Of a stretch of 60,578 nucleotides of DNA, positions 40,938 through 50,695 are shown piece by piece. The translations under genes were made by a program, and so were the position numbers. The notes under the pieces were generated by a model. That model was not told where the DNA came from, ran no database searches, and saw nothing but the letters and a program-made list of their open reading frames with translations. Source of the DNA: a virus. The number at the start of each line of letters is the position of its first letter. Position 1 is the first letter of the stretch. Where the stretch lies: the IMG/VR virus record IMGVR_UViG_3300006735_005646, positions 1-60,578 of that record, one strand, 5' to 3'.

Positions 40938-41745
40938 AATAAGTTGTTCCTTTTAATATGTCCTCAAAAACATTTCTCTGGCGTTCATTTTTAAGATATG
41001 GTTCTATACGAAGAATGTTTAGTATGTCAAAAAAGATAAACCACTCGCTGTCGATTATATCTTTATTTTGCTCATATATTCTTTTCCAAATATATCTCTT
41101 ACTTTGAGTCGTCCTAATGTTATCAGTACTATCTACTTTCCCCGACCAATTATAGTATAAGTCTTGTTTGAGTTTTGTTAAATCCAAAAGATATGAATTT
41201 ATGAAAGTATCTAAAAAGTCAATAAAATATAATCTATTCTTATGGAAGAGTATGTTTGAAAATGTTAAATCACCATGACAAAAACTATAAGGTATTTCTT
41301 CTGCATTCATCGTCTCTAATTTTTTAAGAAGATAGTCGTTGATATCTTTATGTTTTGTTTGATTTCTAAGAGATTTTATCTTATCCTTTATAAGTTTTGA
41401 TGTTCCTGAATTGTAGAACTTGGACCTATCTTTTAAAAACAAGATATAATCACACAATGAATCTGCTATAAAATTTACATCTTTTCTTGTTGCGTTGTTA
41501 AGAAATTCATCGAAAGATTTTGCCTTAATATATTCCATCTTGATAAAATTTTTACCGACTTCTATTACCTTTGGCGTTGAAATGTTTTTCAAAATAAAAT
41601 TTGAAAATAATGATTGCTTGTTTCCTTGTGCATTGATTCTTTTTTCGTAAGAATTTACATTGGTAGTTTTTGTTACAATTCCGTCTTCGCCCAAAACAAC
41701 ATCGCAACCAGAAATACCACCAGTTAGTTTTATATCAGGACACAT
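40900..41745 (-). CDS. APH-like small-molecule kinase
   Basis: ATG at 41745 (MCPDIKLTGG, 281 aa) preferred; a TTG at 41751 also fits. The catalytic loop FCHGDLTFSNILF and metal site LYFIDFLDTF identify the aminoglycoside phosphotransferase/choline kinase fold. In this setting it probably phosphorylates a sugar or choline-like group for transfer to a glycan, rather than an antibiotic. Its C-terminal 38 bases overlap the next gene. Confidence 0.75.
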   Translation of the reverse strand: MCPDIKLTGGISGCDVVLGEDGIVTKTTNVNSYEKRINAQGNKQSLFSNFILKNISTPKVIEVGKNFIKMEYIKAKSFDEFLNNATRKDVNFIADSLCDYILFLKDRSKFYNSGTSKLIKDKIKSLRNQTKHKDINDYLLKKLETMNAEEIPYSFCHGDLTFSNILFHKNRLYFIDFLDTFINSYLLDLTKLKQDLYYNWSGKVDSTDNIRTTQSKRYIWKRIYEQNKDIIDSEWFIFFDILNILRIEPYLKNERQRNVFEDILKGTTYYENFNDTNGRKV

Positions 41746-41747
41746 TA

Positions 41748-42734
41748 TCAATGTTTAACTTCATAATAATCTAACCAATAATCTACCATCTCATGCATCA
41801 TACTCTCAAATGTATATTCTGGCTTCCATCCTAACACTTTCTTTGTCTTGCTACAATCACCTTTTAGATATTTTAGTTCTTCTGCTCGCATGTACTTTGG
41901 ATTCTGCACAACATAATCTTTATAATCCATATCGAGGTAACTAAACACTACTTCACATAAATCTCGAACAGAATGAGTTTCACCAGTGGAAACAACAAAA
42001 TCGTCTGGGGTGTCGTGGTTAATAATTTGAAGCATTGCTCTTGTATAATCTTTAGAATGTCCCCAGTCTCTATAAGAATCCATATTACCAAGTTCAAGTT
42101 TATCCACTAGACCAAGTTTAATTTGTACGGCTGTCTTAACAACCTTACTTGTTACGAAGTTGGAACCTCGTCTTGGTGATTCGTGATTGAATAGAATTCC
42201 GTTACATGCATGTAGTTTGTATGCATTACGATAGTGTCTTATCAAACTATAGGCAAGTAACTTTGAACATCCATAAGGACTCACTGGGTTCATTGGAGTT
42301 GTTTCTCTTTGAAATTCATCTTCATCAAAACTGTTTCCAAACATCTCTGAGGAACTTGCTTGATAGAATTTTGCTTCTGGTGCAAACTCTCTATAAACCT
42401 CAAGTAAGTTTAAAACACCAAGACCATTTGTTTGAATTGTATAAGAGGGAACATCGAAACTAATTCGTACATGACTCATGGCACCCAAGTTAAAAATGTG
42501 TGTGGGTTTAATGGATGTGACTAAGCGAGTCAAAGATGGAACATCTGTTAAATCTGCGTAATAAGTATGTACAGAGTCTTCAATATGTTCTAATCTCGAT
42601 TCTTGATTCTCAGAAGTTGATTGTCTTCGTACCATTCCATGAACATCATATCCCTGTTCTAGTAGATGCTCAGACAAATAACTGCCATCCTGTCCCGATA
42701 TACCTGTAATCAATGCAACTTTTCTATCACTCAT
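41748..42734 (-). CDS. gmd: GDP-mannose 4,6-dehydratase
   Basis: 328 aa, start in an ATGA overlap. GITGISGQDGSYLSEHL-type motif (ITGISGQDGSYL at 9-20), VHGMVRRQST, IFNLGAMSHV, SSSEMFG, the YGCSK pair, LFNHESPRRGSNFVT and WGHSKDYTRAM are Gmd signatures. It turns GDP-mannose into GDP-4-keto-6-deoxymannose, the first step to GDP-L-fucose. The next enzyme is encoded by the adjacent overlapping gene. Confidence 0.95.
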   Translation of the reverse strand: MSDRKVALITGISGQDGSYLSEHLLEQGYDVHGMVRRQSTSENQESRLEHIEDSVHTYYADLTDVPSLTRLVTSIKPTHIFNLGAMSHVRISFDVPSYTIQTNGLGVLNLLEVYREFAPEAKFYQASSSEMFGNSFDEDEFQRETTPMNPVSPYGCSKLLAYSLIRHYRNAYKLHACNGILFNHESPRRGSNFVTSKVVKTAVQIKLGLVDKLELGNMDSYRDWGHSKDYTRAMLQIINHDTPDDFVVSTGETHSVRDLCEVVFSYLDMDYKDYVVQNPKYMRAEELKYLKGDCSKTKKVLGWKPEYTFESMMHEMVDYWLDYYEVKH

Positions 42735-43630
42735 TTTCTAGCATCCTCATAATTTTCATTAAACCATTCTATAGTTTTTTGTAATCCAATTTCAATTGGA
42801 ATAAATTTGTAATCAGGAATCAATCTTTTCAATAAACTATTATCAGAGGGTTTCCTGAGTTGTCCCTCTCTCTCACCATTATATATGATGTTTCCTTCAA
42901 ACCCCATTCTCCATGAAATCTCTTGTGCAATTACCGAAATAGATGATTCTTCATCAGGAGAGATGACAAAGGGTTCTGGTTCGTTATAATTTTCTAAAAT
43001 CCATTCTGCAATGTGTGTGACATCTTTAGAGTAAATAAATTCACGGTAGGCCTTACCATTCCCCCAAATTTCAAAATCTGTATTGTTCTTTTTTGCTAAA
43101 TAACATTTATGGATAAGGGAGGGAATCACATGGCCGTCTTCCAAACTAAAATTGTCATTTGGACCGTAAATGTTGCAGGGAATTACGGTAACGAAATTAC
43201 ACCCGTACTGCTCTCTGTATGCTCTACTCTGAACTTCTAACATTCTCTTTGCATACGCATAGGCATAGTTTGTTGTGTGCGGTTCTCCCTTATGCATCTG
43301 TTCTGGATGAAGAGGATAAGATACATCATCTGGAAATACACAAGTTGACATAAAAGAAACGACTTTGTTTACATTTGTAATTCTTGCGGCTTCTAGAACA
43401 TTTGAATTTAAAATGATATTGTCATAAAAGAACTCGCCGGGTTTTGTGGTGTTTGCTTTGATTCCACCAACCTTTCCTGCACAATGGATGATTGAATCAA
43501 TGTTGTGCGTTGTAATATACTTTATGATTTCATTTAGGTTCATAAGGTCTAAACTTTTTCGAGTTGGTTTAAATTTTGATTCCATAGCAGAACCAACTAG
43601 TCCTGCTCCACCTGTAATTAATGTTCTCAT
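42731..43630 (-). CDS. fcl: GDP-L-fucose synthase
   Basis: 299 aa, ATGA overlap with gmd. ITGGAGLVGSAME, IIHCAGKVGGIKAN, STCVFPD, YAYAKRMLEVQ (catalytic YxxxK), IPCNIYGPNDNF and WGNGKAYREFIYS are the pattern of bifunctional epimerase-reductases that complete GDP-L-fucose. Together with gmd it gives the phage a full route from GDP-mannose. Confidence 0.93.
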   Translation of the reverse strand: MRTLITGGAGLVGSAMESKFKPTRKSLDLMNLNEIIKYITTHNIDSIIHCAGKVGGIKANTTKPGEFFYDNIILNSNVLEAARITNVNKVVSFMSTCVFPDDVSYPLHPEQMHKGEPHTTNYAYAYAKRMLEVQSRAYREQYGCNFVTVIPCNIYGPNDNFSLEDGHVIPSLIHKCYLAKKNNTDFEIWGNGKAYREFIYSKDVTHIAEWILENYNEPEPFVISPDEESSISVIAQEISWRMGFEGNIIYNGEREGQLRKPSDNSLLKRLIPDYKFIPIEIGLQKTIEWFNENYEDARK

Positions 43631-44214
43631 TTAAATACCTCCATATTTCTCAAGTCGGGCCAATCTTCCAGTACCCATTGTCGAGGAGTTGTGTGAATTG
43701 CATTTGGTAATTTTTCTAATCCCAACTTTGCTGTTTCAGGAGTCATATAATAATGATATCCTAAAGTTTTTATGTTTTGTTCTCTCCACGGAACATCCGA
43801 TTTTCTTCCATCATAGGACATCATTTTAAGTTCCTCGTAAGCAATTTCATTATCTGTTAATATCATTCCACCCTTACCAAGACTAAGATGTTTTTGAAAT
43901 TGAAAACTCAAACACATAAAACTATTGGAAATATAACTATTCTCTCTCCACAATACAGCGGCGTCATATATGTTTGTGTTTCCAATTGAGTAATAGTCAC
44001 TCCACTCTTCTTCTTTCCATTTCCAATTTAAATTTAACTTCATAGCAAGAAAGGGAATGGAGATATAAGTTCTTGTGGGAATCGTAATATTGTCTGCATT
44101 AGTATAACGCAAACAAAGTTCAATTGCATGTGTACAACAATCTACAGCAACTGCGTATGGTGAACCAAAAAACTTTGCTATCTCTTTTTCAAATTGCTCT
44201 ACCGTAGGATTCAT
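43627..44214 (-). CDS. shortened DegT-type aminotransferase
   Basis: 195 aa; the usual length of DegT/DnrJ/EryC1 enzymes is about 370. AVDCCTHAIELCLRYTN and SFQFQKHLSLGKGGMILT (with the PLP lysine K of QKHLSLGKGG) are present, and MMSYDGRKSDV follows. The middle of the PLP domain and most of the C-terminal small domain are much reduced. It is either a compact active form or a relic. No frameshift is visible. Nearby dehydratase products are typical substrates for such enzymes. Confidence 0.72.
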   Translation of the reverse strand: MNPTVEQFEKEIAKFFGSPYAVAVDCCTHAIELCLRYTNADNITIPTRTYISIPFLAMKLNLNWKWKEEEWSDYYSIGNTNIYDAAVLWRENSYISNSFMCLSFQFQKHLSLGKGGMILTDNEIAYEELKMMSYDGRKSDVPWREQNIKTLGYHYYMTPETAKLGLEKLPNAIHTTPRQWVLEDWPDLRNMEVFK

Positions 44215-44747
44215 TTTGTTGCTTCAACATTCAAACTTATCAATGTTCCATTTTCCTTATCCATATGTGGAATATATGCCTGAGAATGATCATCAAATTC
44301 TGAATGTTCCGTTTCTCTCCAATCATATTGAGTTACATTATTAAATCCGCATGTCAGTAATGTTTCTTTTAGATCAGGAAAATCATACACAGTTTTGTGA
44401 TATATTGTGTCATCGCCCATTACCATCTTACCATACAATGGTCCTAAAATTTCCAAAAGTTCAACTGAACCGTCAACGTATAACTCACACATTGCTTTAA
44501 AATTTGGAACTGCAATTCTTAGTTTACCTTTAGGTTTCAGAACTCTCCCCCATTCCAGCAGAGCATCAAGCACAGATTCTCTATCAAAATATTCAATAAC
44601 ATGAGAAGCATATATTAAATCTGCACTGTTATTTTCATACGGTAAAGAAACAATGTCATGATTCTCTGTATGTGAATAATTACCGGCATCAATATGAATC
44701 CAATCGGAACCAAAATTTCTCCAACCACAACCTATATGTAATTTCAT
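44211..44747 (-). CDS. class I SAM methyltransferase
   Basis: 178 aa, ATGA overlap at both ends. MKLHIGCGWRNFGSDWIHID (SAM loop), ADLIYASHVIEYF, and ALLEWGRVLKPKGKLRIAVP are clear type-11 methyltransferase motifs. Target probably a sugar in the locus. Confidence 0.8.
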   Translation of the reverse strand: MKLHIGCGWRNFGSDWIHIDAGNYSHTENHDIVSLPYENNSADLIYASHVIEYFDRESVLDALLEWGRVLKPKGKLRIAVPNFKAMCELYVDGSVELLEILGPLYGKMVMGDDTIYHKTVYDFPDLKETLLTCGFNNVTQYDWRETEHSEFDDHSQAYIPHMDKENGTLISLNVEATK

Positions 44748-45148
44748 AACAATTCCTTATCCTTTGATTTCCCTAAATATGGACCATTTTTAAATTCATA
44801 TACTAATGCATCATCTAAACATTCGTAATTGTGTCCACCACCAAAAGTAACTGTGCAGTCACCCTCTTCTAAAATAGTTGTCGCTATCAATTCAGAATTT
44901 GTGTCATAGTAATATACCTTGACTCTGCCCTTTATTACCACCCAAGATTCCTGAGTAATTGTAGTTTCCCGAATATTTTCTATGTGCTGGTGAGCATCAA
45001 ATTTTTTCCCCCCTTTCAAATTCAAACAAGAAATTTGCATGAATTCCTCTGATGGACATATATCAATTCTGTTGTCTGTAAAAGAAGAAGAGTTAAAATA
45101 AATATGAAGTAATTTACCGTCTTTTGAAAATATTTTTTCTATTGACAT
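44744..45148 (-). CDS. cupin-fold protein
   Basis: 134 aa. The metal-site pattern KFDAHQHIENIRETTITQES and WVVIKGRVKVYYYD, then TFGGGHNYECLDD, is a double-stranded beta-helix cupin. Likely a sugar isomerase (WbuC or dTDP-sugar type) or metal-binding regulator. Overlaps the next gene. Confidence 0.6.
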   Translation of the reverse strand: MSIEKIFSKDGKLLHIYFNSSSFTDNRIDICPSEEFMQISCLNLKGGKKFDAHQHIENIRETTITQESWVVIKGRVKVYYYDTNSELIATTILEEGDCTVTFGGGHNYECLDDALVYEFKNGPYLGKSKDKELL

Positions 45149-45149
45149 A

Positions 45150-46028
45150 TTATAAATTTTCCTTTAATATTGTTTCTATTTCTGACCAAAGATTGTACTT
45201 GTCCATTATTAACTCTCTTGCCTTTTTAATTGCATCAATATTTTCTTCCGTTGGGGGGTTTTTAATTATCTCCAAAACTTTTTTGACAGATTCAAAATCA
45301 TCTATATCCTCTATGTGGTGATAACTTCCCTCTGGAAGATAATCTGAAACATTAGGACATCCCCAATAAATAGGCATAGTCCATGAAAGTAGAGCATCAA
45401 ATGCCTTTTCACTAACACAATTGTAGTTACTAGAATTTTCAAAAGCAATTGTGTAGTGATATGGATATAAACCTTCAAATTTACAATAACTATTATATTC
45501 CAATTTCCCTTTAAAGCACGAATTAATATTTCCAAATTTTTCTATACCGTATGCACCAAAAATATCAATGTCTTTGGTGTGTTCCACCAAAGTTGATAAA
45601 AAGATTATTCTCTTTTTGTGTCCATATGTATCTACCTTACCACTAGTAATAGAACTAACCATGTGCATCTTGTCTTGCCGATTGTAATTTAAATTTTTTA
45701 AGAAATCATATGATTTTAGAACTCTCCAAACAGAAACCAAATGATGCTTTCTATCTGTGTATGTTCCTTGAAAAAATAAATTATCCGGCCAGTCCAGTTT
45801 GGGAGGTTTTACCTCTGGTTCTTCTCTCTGTAAATATATAACCCTGTCAAACGAAACATTATCTGGTATACCCCCATCCATTACTATATGATAATCCGCG
45901 TCATTTATGTTTGTAGTACATTCAATATCATTCCACACTCCACTCTCATTTGGAGTCTGGAGTTTATATGTGTTTAGCAAATCTTCACTAGAACATCCCC
46001 AATCACAATGAAACATTATTTTTATCAT
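45150..46028 (-). CDS. GT10-like fucosyltransferase
   Basis: ATG at 46028 (MIKIMFHCDWGC, 292 aa) follows GGAG; the in-frame codons upstream lie inside the preceding gene. The C-terminal donor site YTIAFENSSNYNCVSEKAFD, with PIYWGCPNVSDYLPEGSYHH, matches the alpha-1,3-fucosyltransferase signature. Donor GDP-fucose would come from gmd and fcl in the same gene set. Acceptor unknown. First of three such proteins. Confidence 0.8.
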   Translation of the reverse strand: MIKIMFHCDWGCSSEDLLNTYKLQTPNESGVWNDIECTTNINDADYHIVMDGGIPDNVSFDRVIYLQREEPEVKPPKLDWPDNLFFQGTYTDRKHHLVSVWRVLKSYDFLKNLNYNRQDKMHMVSSITSGKVDTYGHKKRIIFLSTLVEHTKDIDIFGAYGIEKFGNINSCFKGKLEYNSYCKFEGLYPYHYTIAFENSSNYNCVSEKAFDALLSWTMPIYWGCPNVSDYLPEGSYHHIEDIDDFESVKKVLEIIKNPPTEENIDAIKKARELIMDKYNLWSEIETILKENL

Positions 46029-46032
46029 AAAA

Positions 46033-46638
46033 TCATATCTCCGTAATAACACAACAGGCTTCTTGGCCCTCTGTGTGTGCTACCCAATCATATTTTATTC
46101 CAGTTTCAGAAACAAATTCATTCCATGCTTTATATTCGTGTAAATGAAAATTATTATAATTGTGAAACTCATCAAACATTATAATTGTCCCCACTATTAA
46201 TTTAGATTTGATGTTATCGAAAATAGTTTTAGTGGAAGAATATAAGTCGCAATCCACATGAACAAATGCTATTTCATATTCATCCTCACAAAATAAAGGT
46301 AAAGTTTCTTCAAACAATCCGTTGATAATCTTTAAGCCATCTATAGATGGTTCTATTCCAAACTTTTTTTGGCCGAATATAGTTCCTTCAGAATGAACAA
46401 CATTTTCCGAAACCACCCAATCTTCTGGAAGACCTTTGAACCAATCAAAACCATAAAGAACATCATTTTTGTTTGGGAGATGTTTTATTATCTCCTTTGA
46501 TGTTTCTCCACTAGCAACACCAAACTCCATCCACAATCCGTCAACACTTACGGAATCCATACAATATTTACCGTAAGTGTTCCACCTTTGATGAAATTTA
46601 AGTGCAGGGTATTTTTTTGATAGTCCAAAATCAATCAT
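46033..46638 (-). CDS. TylF-like methyltransferase
   Basis: 201 aa, ATGA overlap with the flavoenzyme gene. LWMEFGVASGETSKEIIKHL, LYGFDWFKGLPEDW, AFVHVDCDLYSSTKTIF and IIMFDEFHNYNN match macrocin-O-methyltransferase (TylF) enzymes, with the acidic metal cluster. Probably methylates a sugar hydroxyl. Confidence 0.78.
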   Translation of the reverse strand: MIDFGLSKKYPALKFHQRWNTYGKYCMDSVSVDGLWMEFGVASGETSKEIIKHLPNKNDVLYGFDWFKGLPEDWVVSENVVHSEGTIFGQKKFGIEPSIDGLKIINGLFEETLPLFCEDEYEIAFVHVDCDLYSSTKTIFDNIKSKLIVGTIIMFDEFHNYNNFHLHEYKAWNEFVSETGIKYDWVAHTEGQEACCVITEI

Positions 46639-47894
46639 ATTTTACTCAATCTATTATAAACTTCTTTTGCCTCGATTACATTATCTTCAATAGAACAATA
46701 CTTCCATCCACCATATCGTCCTATTGAATAAATTCCTAAATTAGTAAGCATATCATTCTTATTCTTAAAATCTGTCAAAGAGTCTTTTGTTATATGAACA
46801 TATGCCGGATTCATGACAACTTCATGACTACTAATCAATTTTTGATTTCTTATTATACCGCACTTTTTTAAATCCGTCAACACTATTTTCTTAATGTTAT
46901 CTAAATCTATCTCTTCTTCTGTCTTTAATCCAATCTCAACATAAAGGCTCATTCTGTCTCCCTGAATAATATTATTATAGAATCCAACCCTATAAAAACA
47001 TATATCCTTATCTGCAAAATAAATCCAATGAGATTTGATTGGAGTATCACTATCAAATCCTAAATTAAAAACTAAAACTTTGTTGCTTGTATAGATTGTA
47101 GAGTCATATTCGATTTCGCATATATCCATAAGCCTAGGAAAAGGAATGCTTGAAATTAAAAATTCATAACTTACAACTAGGCCGTTCTCAAAAGTAGCCG
47201 TTTTATTTTTGGTGTCAATACTTTTAACTTTATGTTCTACAAAAATTCTATCAGTATTCAGGTCTGTAAGTAAACTTAGTATGAATTCAAAAGTTCCTTC
47301 TTTGGGATATATGAAAGTAGAATTATAACTACTATTATCCTGACACTTGAAATTTTTCACTATTTCATCGACACTGGCGTGCGGAAAAAATCTGCCCATT
47401 GCATCCATATCTAAAGAATTTAAATCACAAGAATATAATTTTTCATTATACGGTTTTAAAAATTTATCTGTGATGGATTTGCCAAATTTGCTGTATAACA
47501 TCTGCAAAAAATTCTGTGGTAGGATTTCTTCTCTTTGAAATAAATCGAATAAACAATCAATAAACTCAGATTTTTCAAGTTGATGTATGTTCTTTTGGAA
47601 AGGAAAATCTATAAATTTTTCTTGATGATAAATTTTTGTGTTCTTCTTGACTGTAATTATATCCGAATCCTTCATTTTATCCAAGAACAGATTCTTTACA
47701 AATTCCTTACTGAAATGAAAAAAGTGGCCGCTGTAGTCCCAAACGAAACCATCTTGTTTTATGGTTTTACAAAACCCACCCACTTTAGCACTAGAATCAA
47801 ATACTAAATAATCATCGTCTTTTACAAAATTAGCAAAAGCCAGGCCGGTGACTCCTCCACCTATTATTAAATATTTACAATGTTTATTCGCCAT
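46635..47894 (-). CDS. FAD-dependent UDP-galactopyranose mutase-like flavoenzyme
   Basis: 419 aa. FAD-binding GGGVTGLAFANFV (12-24), YLVFDSSAKVGGFCKTI, then LKPYNEKLYSCDLNSLDMDA (the PYNEK motif of UDP-galactopyranose mutases) and SIGRYGGWKYCSIEDNV at the C-terminus. UGM rearranges pyranose to furanose sugar nucleotides. The assignment as a mutase rather than another amine-oxidase-type protein is by motif likeness. Confidence 0.68.
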   Translation of the reverse strand: MANKHCKYLIIGGGVTGLAFANFVKDDDYLVFDSSAKVGGFCKTIKQDGFVWDYSGHFFHFSKEFVKNLFLDKMKDSDIITVKKNTKIYHQEKFIDFPFQKNIHQLEKSEFIDCLFDLFQREEILPQNFLQMLYSKFGKSITDKFLKPYNEKLYSCDLNSLDMDAMGRFFPHASVDEIVKNFKCQDNSSYNSTFIYPKEGTFEFILSLLTDLNTDRIFVEHKVKSIDTKNKTATFENGLVVSYEFLISSIPFPRLMDICEIEYDSTIYTSNKVLVFNLGFDSDTPIKSHWIYFADKDICFYRVGFYNNIIQGDRMSLYVEIGLKTEEEIDLDNIKKIVLTDLKKCGIIRNQKLISSHEVVMNPAYVHITKDSLTDFKNKNDMLTNLGIYSIGRYGGWKYCSIEDNVIEAKEVYNRLSKI

Positions 47895-48678
47895 AAATTT
47901 CTTCTATCCAATTTCTGTCGTCCCATTCTTCTTTATAATTTCCTATTTCTTCCGGTCTATCACCATACAGTTCTCGGACGACTCTCTTATCTTCTTCTCT
48001 CATACCCAAAACATTTAATTTATTTGGATATTGTTTATCGCTAATGAGTTCTATTTTTTTCACACACCATTTATCTGCTGAACCCAATATCTTGTAACCA
48101 TCGTCTTCTGCCAATTTACCTCCAATTATTTCCCAATCGTGTGGCGACCAATCTCTTTGTAGATTTTTAAGAAAATACTTTCTGTTCCATATGGAAAATT
48201 GTCCTGTTATTCTATAGATAAATGAAGTAACAGATTTTTGTCTAAGTTCTAATATTTTAAAATCATGAAACTCTTTATAAACACTAACATCCTCTGGATT
48301 TCTGCCATGTTGAATTGATGGTTGCAAGTCTATTCTCCCAACCTTCTCGTCAACAGTTTCCTTCAAGAGAGTTTCATATAATTCTCTATCAAAAGGCCTT
48401 GCCATGTAAAAATCATCAATGCCAAAAATAAAATGCTCATCATCAATCGACTCGAAAAAATCTATAAGATAGTTAGACCAACCCTTTGCTCCACCAATTT
48501 GCTGATTCCCCAATGATATAAATTCAAAATTAGACGGTAGATTGAAATCTGGTTTTGAAAATCCTAAAACCTTAACATTAAAATCATCACCCCAATATTT
48601 GTTAAAAAAATATGCGAAACCTTCTATGGCAAACAAATGAGAATCGCAAGTTGGTATATAAACATTTAAATTATTCAT
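47884..48678 (-). CDS. glycosyltransferase-like protein
   Basis: 264 aa. NLNVYIPTCDSHLFAIEGF and HFIFGIDDFYMARPFD (a DxD-type metal site) suggest a GT-A fold. FSIWNRKYFLKNL and SPHDWEIIGGKLAEDDG occur later. Family unclear. It abuts the next gene without a gap. Confidence 0.55.
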   Translation of the reverse strand: MNNLNVYIPTCDSHLFAIEGFAYFFNKYWGDDFNVKVLGFSKPDFNLPSNFEFISLGNQQIGGAKGWSNYLIDFFESIDDEHFIFGIDDFYMARPFDRELYETLLKETVDEKVGRIDLQPSIQHGRNPEDVSVYKEFHDFKILELRQKSVTSFIYRITGQFSIWNRKYFLKNLQRDWSPHDWEIIGGKLAEDDGYKILGSADKWCVKKIELISDKQYPNKLNVLGMREEDKRVVRELYGDRPEEIGNYKEEWDDRNWIEEIYGE

Positions 48679-49445
48679 TATTCTACCTCAACAACAGGAA
48701 CATCAGTTGCGAAAGAAATGTCCGTATAATGTGGATTCTTCCTAATTCCTTGTTTTCTAATCAAAGACCAAGTCTCATATTCTAAACCAACATATTCTGT
48801 TTGTTTTTGTGTTTGATGAACATGCCACCTCAATAAAGAATGACTTGATAATTTGTGCTTATTTTCTGGTTTCTCTCCCGGACTTACTTCATTTAAAGAT
48901 AAAACATATTTTTCATAATCACTACCATCCTCCAAATATGAGTCTAAATTTTTATAAATCGTTGACATCTTTACCATGTTTTCTTGGTTGCAAACAAACC
49001 AAGGATCATTATATCCATAGTTACAATAATTTTGCCACCAATTTGTTATAAAGAAATTATCGTTATTCAAATTTTCAAACTTTAAAAACTTGTTGTAAAA
49101 TACCATGTCGAACCTACAAGACAAAACGAAATCATATTTCTTTCTTGATTCGACAAGTGCATCAATGCTTTTGGAAAAAGAATACCATCTACTATAAACT
49201 GAATGCTTTTTGCTTTTGTCTCCTCCATCAAATTCTATCTGATTATCAATCATATAATTGGTAGGATTATACTCATTTATAAGACTATCAGTAGAACTCC
49301 CGGACCATGTATGAAAGAAAAAATCAACATCATAATGTGCAGACACATGTTCCTTTAAACTTGATATACCATCATCAAATGATACCATATCTCCTTTATC
49401 GTTAGACCCAGACGACAGACCATGTAAACAAATTGCTACTTTCAT
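48678..49445 (-). CDS. glycosyltransferase-like protein
   Basis: 255 aa. MKVAICLHGLSSG, DVDFFFHTWSGSSTDSL and YDFVLSCRFDMVFYNKF (a polar metal-site-like segment) recall viral and bacterial GT-A enzymes of an unnamed group. No strong family match by eye. Neighbours on both sides are transferases. Confidence 0.5.
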   Translation of the reverse strand: MKVAICLHGLSSGSNDKGDMVSFDDGISSLKEHVSAHYDVDFFFHTWSGSSTDSLINEYNPTNYMIDNQIEFDGGDKSKKHSVYSRWYSFSKSIDALVESRKKYDFVLSCRFDMVFYNKFLKFENLNNDNFFITNWWQNYCNYGYNDPWFVCNQENMVKMSTIYKNLDSYLEDGSDYEKYVLSLNEVSPGEKPENKHKLSSHSLLRWHVHQTQKQTEYVGLEYETWSLIRKQGIRKNPHYTDISFATDVPVVEVE

Positions 49446-50695
49446 AAAACACTTCCTATTAATTCAACATCCCTCACATCTTTTGGTTCATTTCTCTTTT
49501 GTTTTAATTCTTTTATTACTCCAAGAGATGCAATCTTTACTCCATCATACCAGAAATGGTTATTGGGGTTGTATATGATATCATCTCTTGTTTTTGTGTA
49601 ATTATGAATTTCTTGATTATGACTATGAATATCTTCGTGGCCGTCGATGGTATCTCCATCATGCAGGTAATCTAAATCTTGTCCTTCTCTCAGACCATAT
49701 GTTGACAAAACAGAACTGGCAGTAATACAATACTTATCTGGGTTCAGATTATTATCTGTGATGTATTTTTTGTAATACTCAAACTGCTCTTGAAACTTTG
49801 GATAGTAAATATAGTTTGAATTGTTCAAGTGATGAACACTATTATCATTGAAGAACACTCTAACAATTCTCATTGTTTCTTCGTGTGTGTCATTAATATG
49901 ACATGAATGTTTACCACAACCAAAAATAGCACGGATGTCTTCTTTTAATTCTACTGGACTTTTAGAATCTGATATTTTAACAAGGAAAGCAACAACTGGT
50001 GCATCATTTGTAAAACACAATTCTGCCTTTCTAGCAAATCCAGCGAAATTTTCATTCCATCCAAGGCCCCAATCTTCTCCCAAATACAATTGTCGAATAA
50101 TATTCAATGGACCAATATTGTTATGAGGGAACTGTTTGATATGAATAATTTCACAGTGTTTCTCCAATATATTGAGAACTTCTCCCATCTTATTCTGGAT
50201 GGTTGCAGAAGGAAATATAGTTATCACCTTAGTATCTTCATCCATTGATGCATACTCTACTGCAATAGAATCCAGATAAAAATGAGATAGTCCCCTACTC
50301 CTAAAGTAATGACTGGAACAATCCAGTTGACCTTCTCCTAAAGATTTTGCAATATGACATTCTACTTCTTTATCATAAAGTATAGAGGCTGTCAACCTAT
50401 GTCCACCATTCAACAGAGACATATGTTCTGTTATTGGTAAAGTTCCCAAAGAAGAATCAAACCCAGTTTCTTTAATTGAGTCTAAAATTCTATCAAATTC
50501 ATATTCAAAGTCTTCATAGCAATTTTTATTTGGATTGTCTATTTCGTTAAAATTGTTCCAAACACCTAAATGATTTTTATAGACATCCTTTCCAAATGAA
50601 GTATCATAATTATTTTCTCGATGTCTTGCATATAAGTGTTTTGCTGCGACATCGAATCTATTATGATTTAACAGTTGTAGTGCTTTTATTTTCAT
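49442..50695 (-). CDS. two-domain protein: ParB-like N-terminus and nucleotidyltransferase-like C-terminus
   Basis: 417 aa, ATGA overlap. The N-terminal part contains EHMSLLNGGHRLTASILYDK, the ParB/sulfiredoxin-type GGHR core. The C-terminal part has TASSVLSTYGLREGQDLDYL, with a DxD, then HSHNQEIHNY and PNNHFWYDGVKIASLGVIKE, typical of nucleotidyltransferase-like proteins in glycan loci. The combination may couple phosphoryl or nucleotidyl transfer to a glycan step. Not a chromosome partition protein in this context. Confidence 0.5.
   Translation of the reverse strand: MKIKALQLLNHNRFDVAAKHLYARHRENNYDTSFGKDVYKNHLGVWNNFNEIDNPNKNCYEDFEYEFDRILDSIKETGFDSSLGTLPITEHMSLLNGGHRLTASILYDKEVECHIAKSLGEGQLDCSSHYFRSRGLSHFYLDSIAVEYASMDEDTKVITIFPSATIQNKMGEVLNILEKHCEIIHIKQFPHNNIGPLNIIRQLYLGEDWGLGWNENFAGFARKAELCFTNDAPVVAFLVKISDSKSPVELKEDIRAIFGCGKHSCHINDTHEETMRIVRVFFNDNSVHHLNNSNYIYYPKFQEQFEYYKKYITDNNLNPDKYCITASSVLSTYGLREGQDLDYLHDGDTIDGHEDIHSHNQEIHNYTKTRDDIIYNPNNHFWYDGVKIASLGVIKELKQKRNEPKDVRDVELIGSVL

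Noticed and set aside
40900-41745. Aminoglycoside resistance gene
   Set aside because: The APH fold also covers choline and sugar kinases, and the position among nucleotide-sugar genes favours a glycan role.
49442-50695. Chromosome-partition protein ParB
   Set aside because: Only the GGHR core is shared, there is no helix-turn-helix or ParA partner, and the neighbours are glycan genes.
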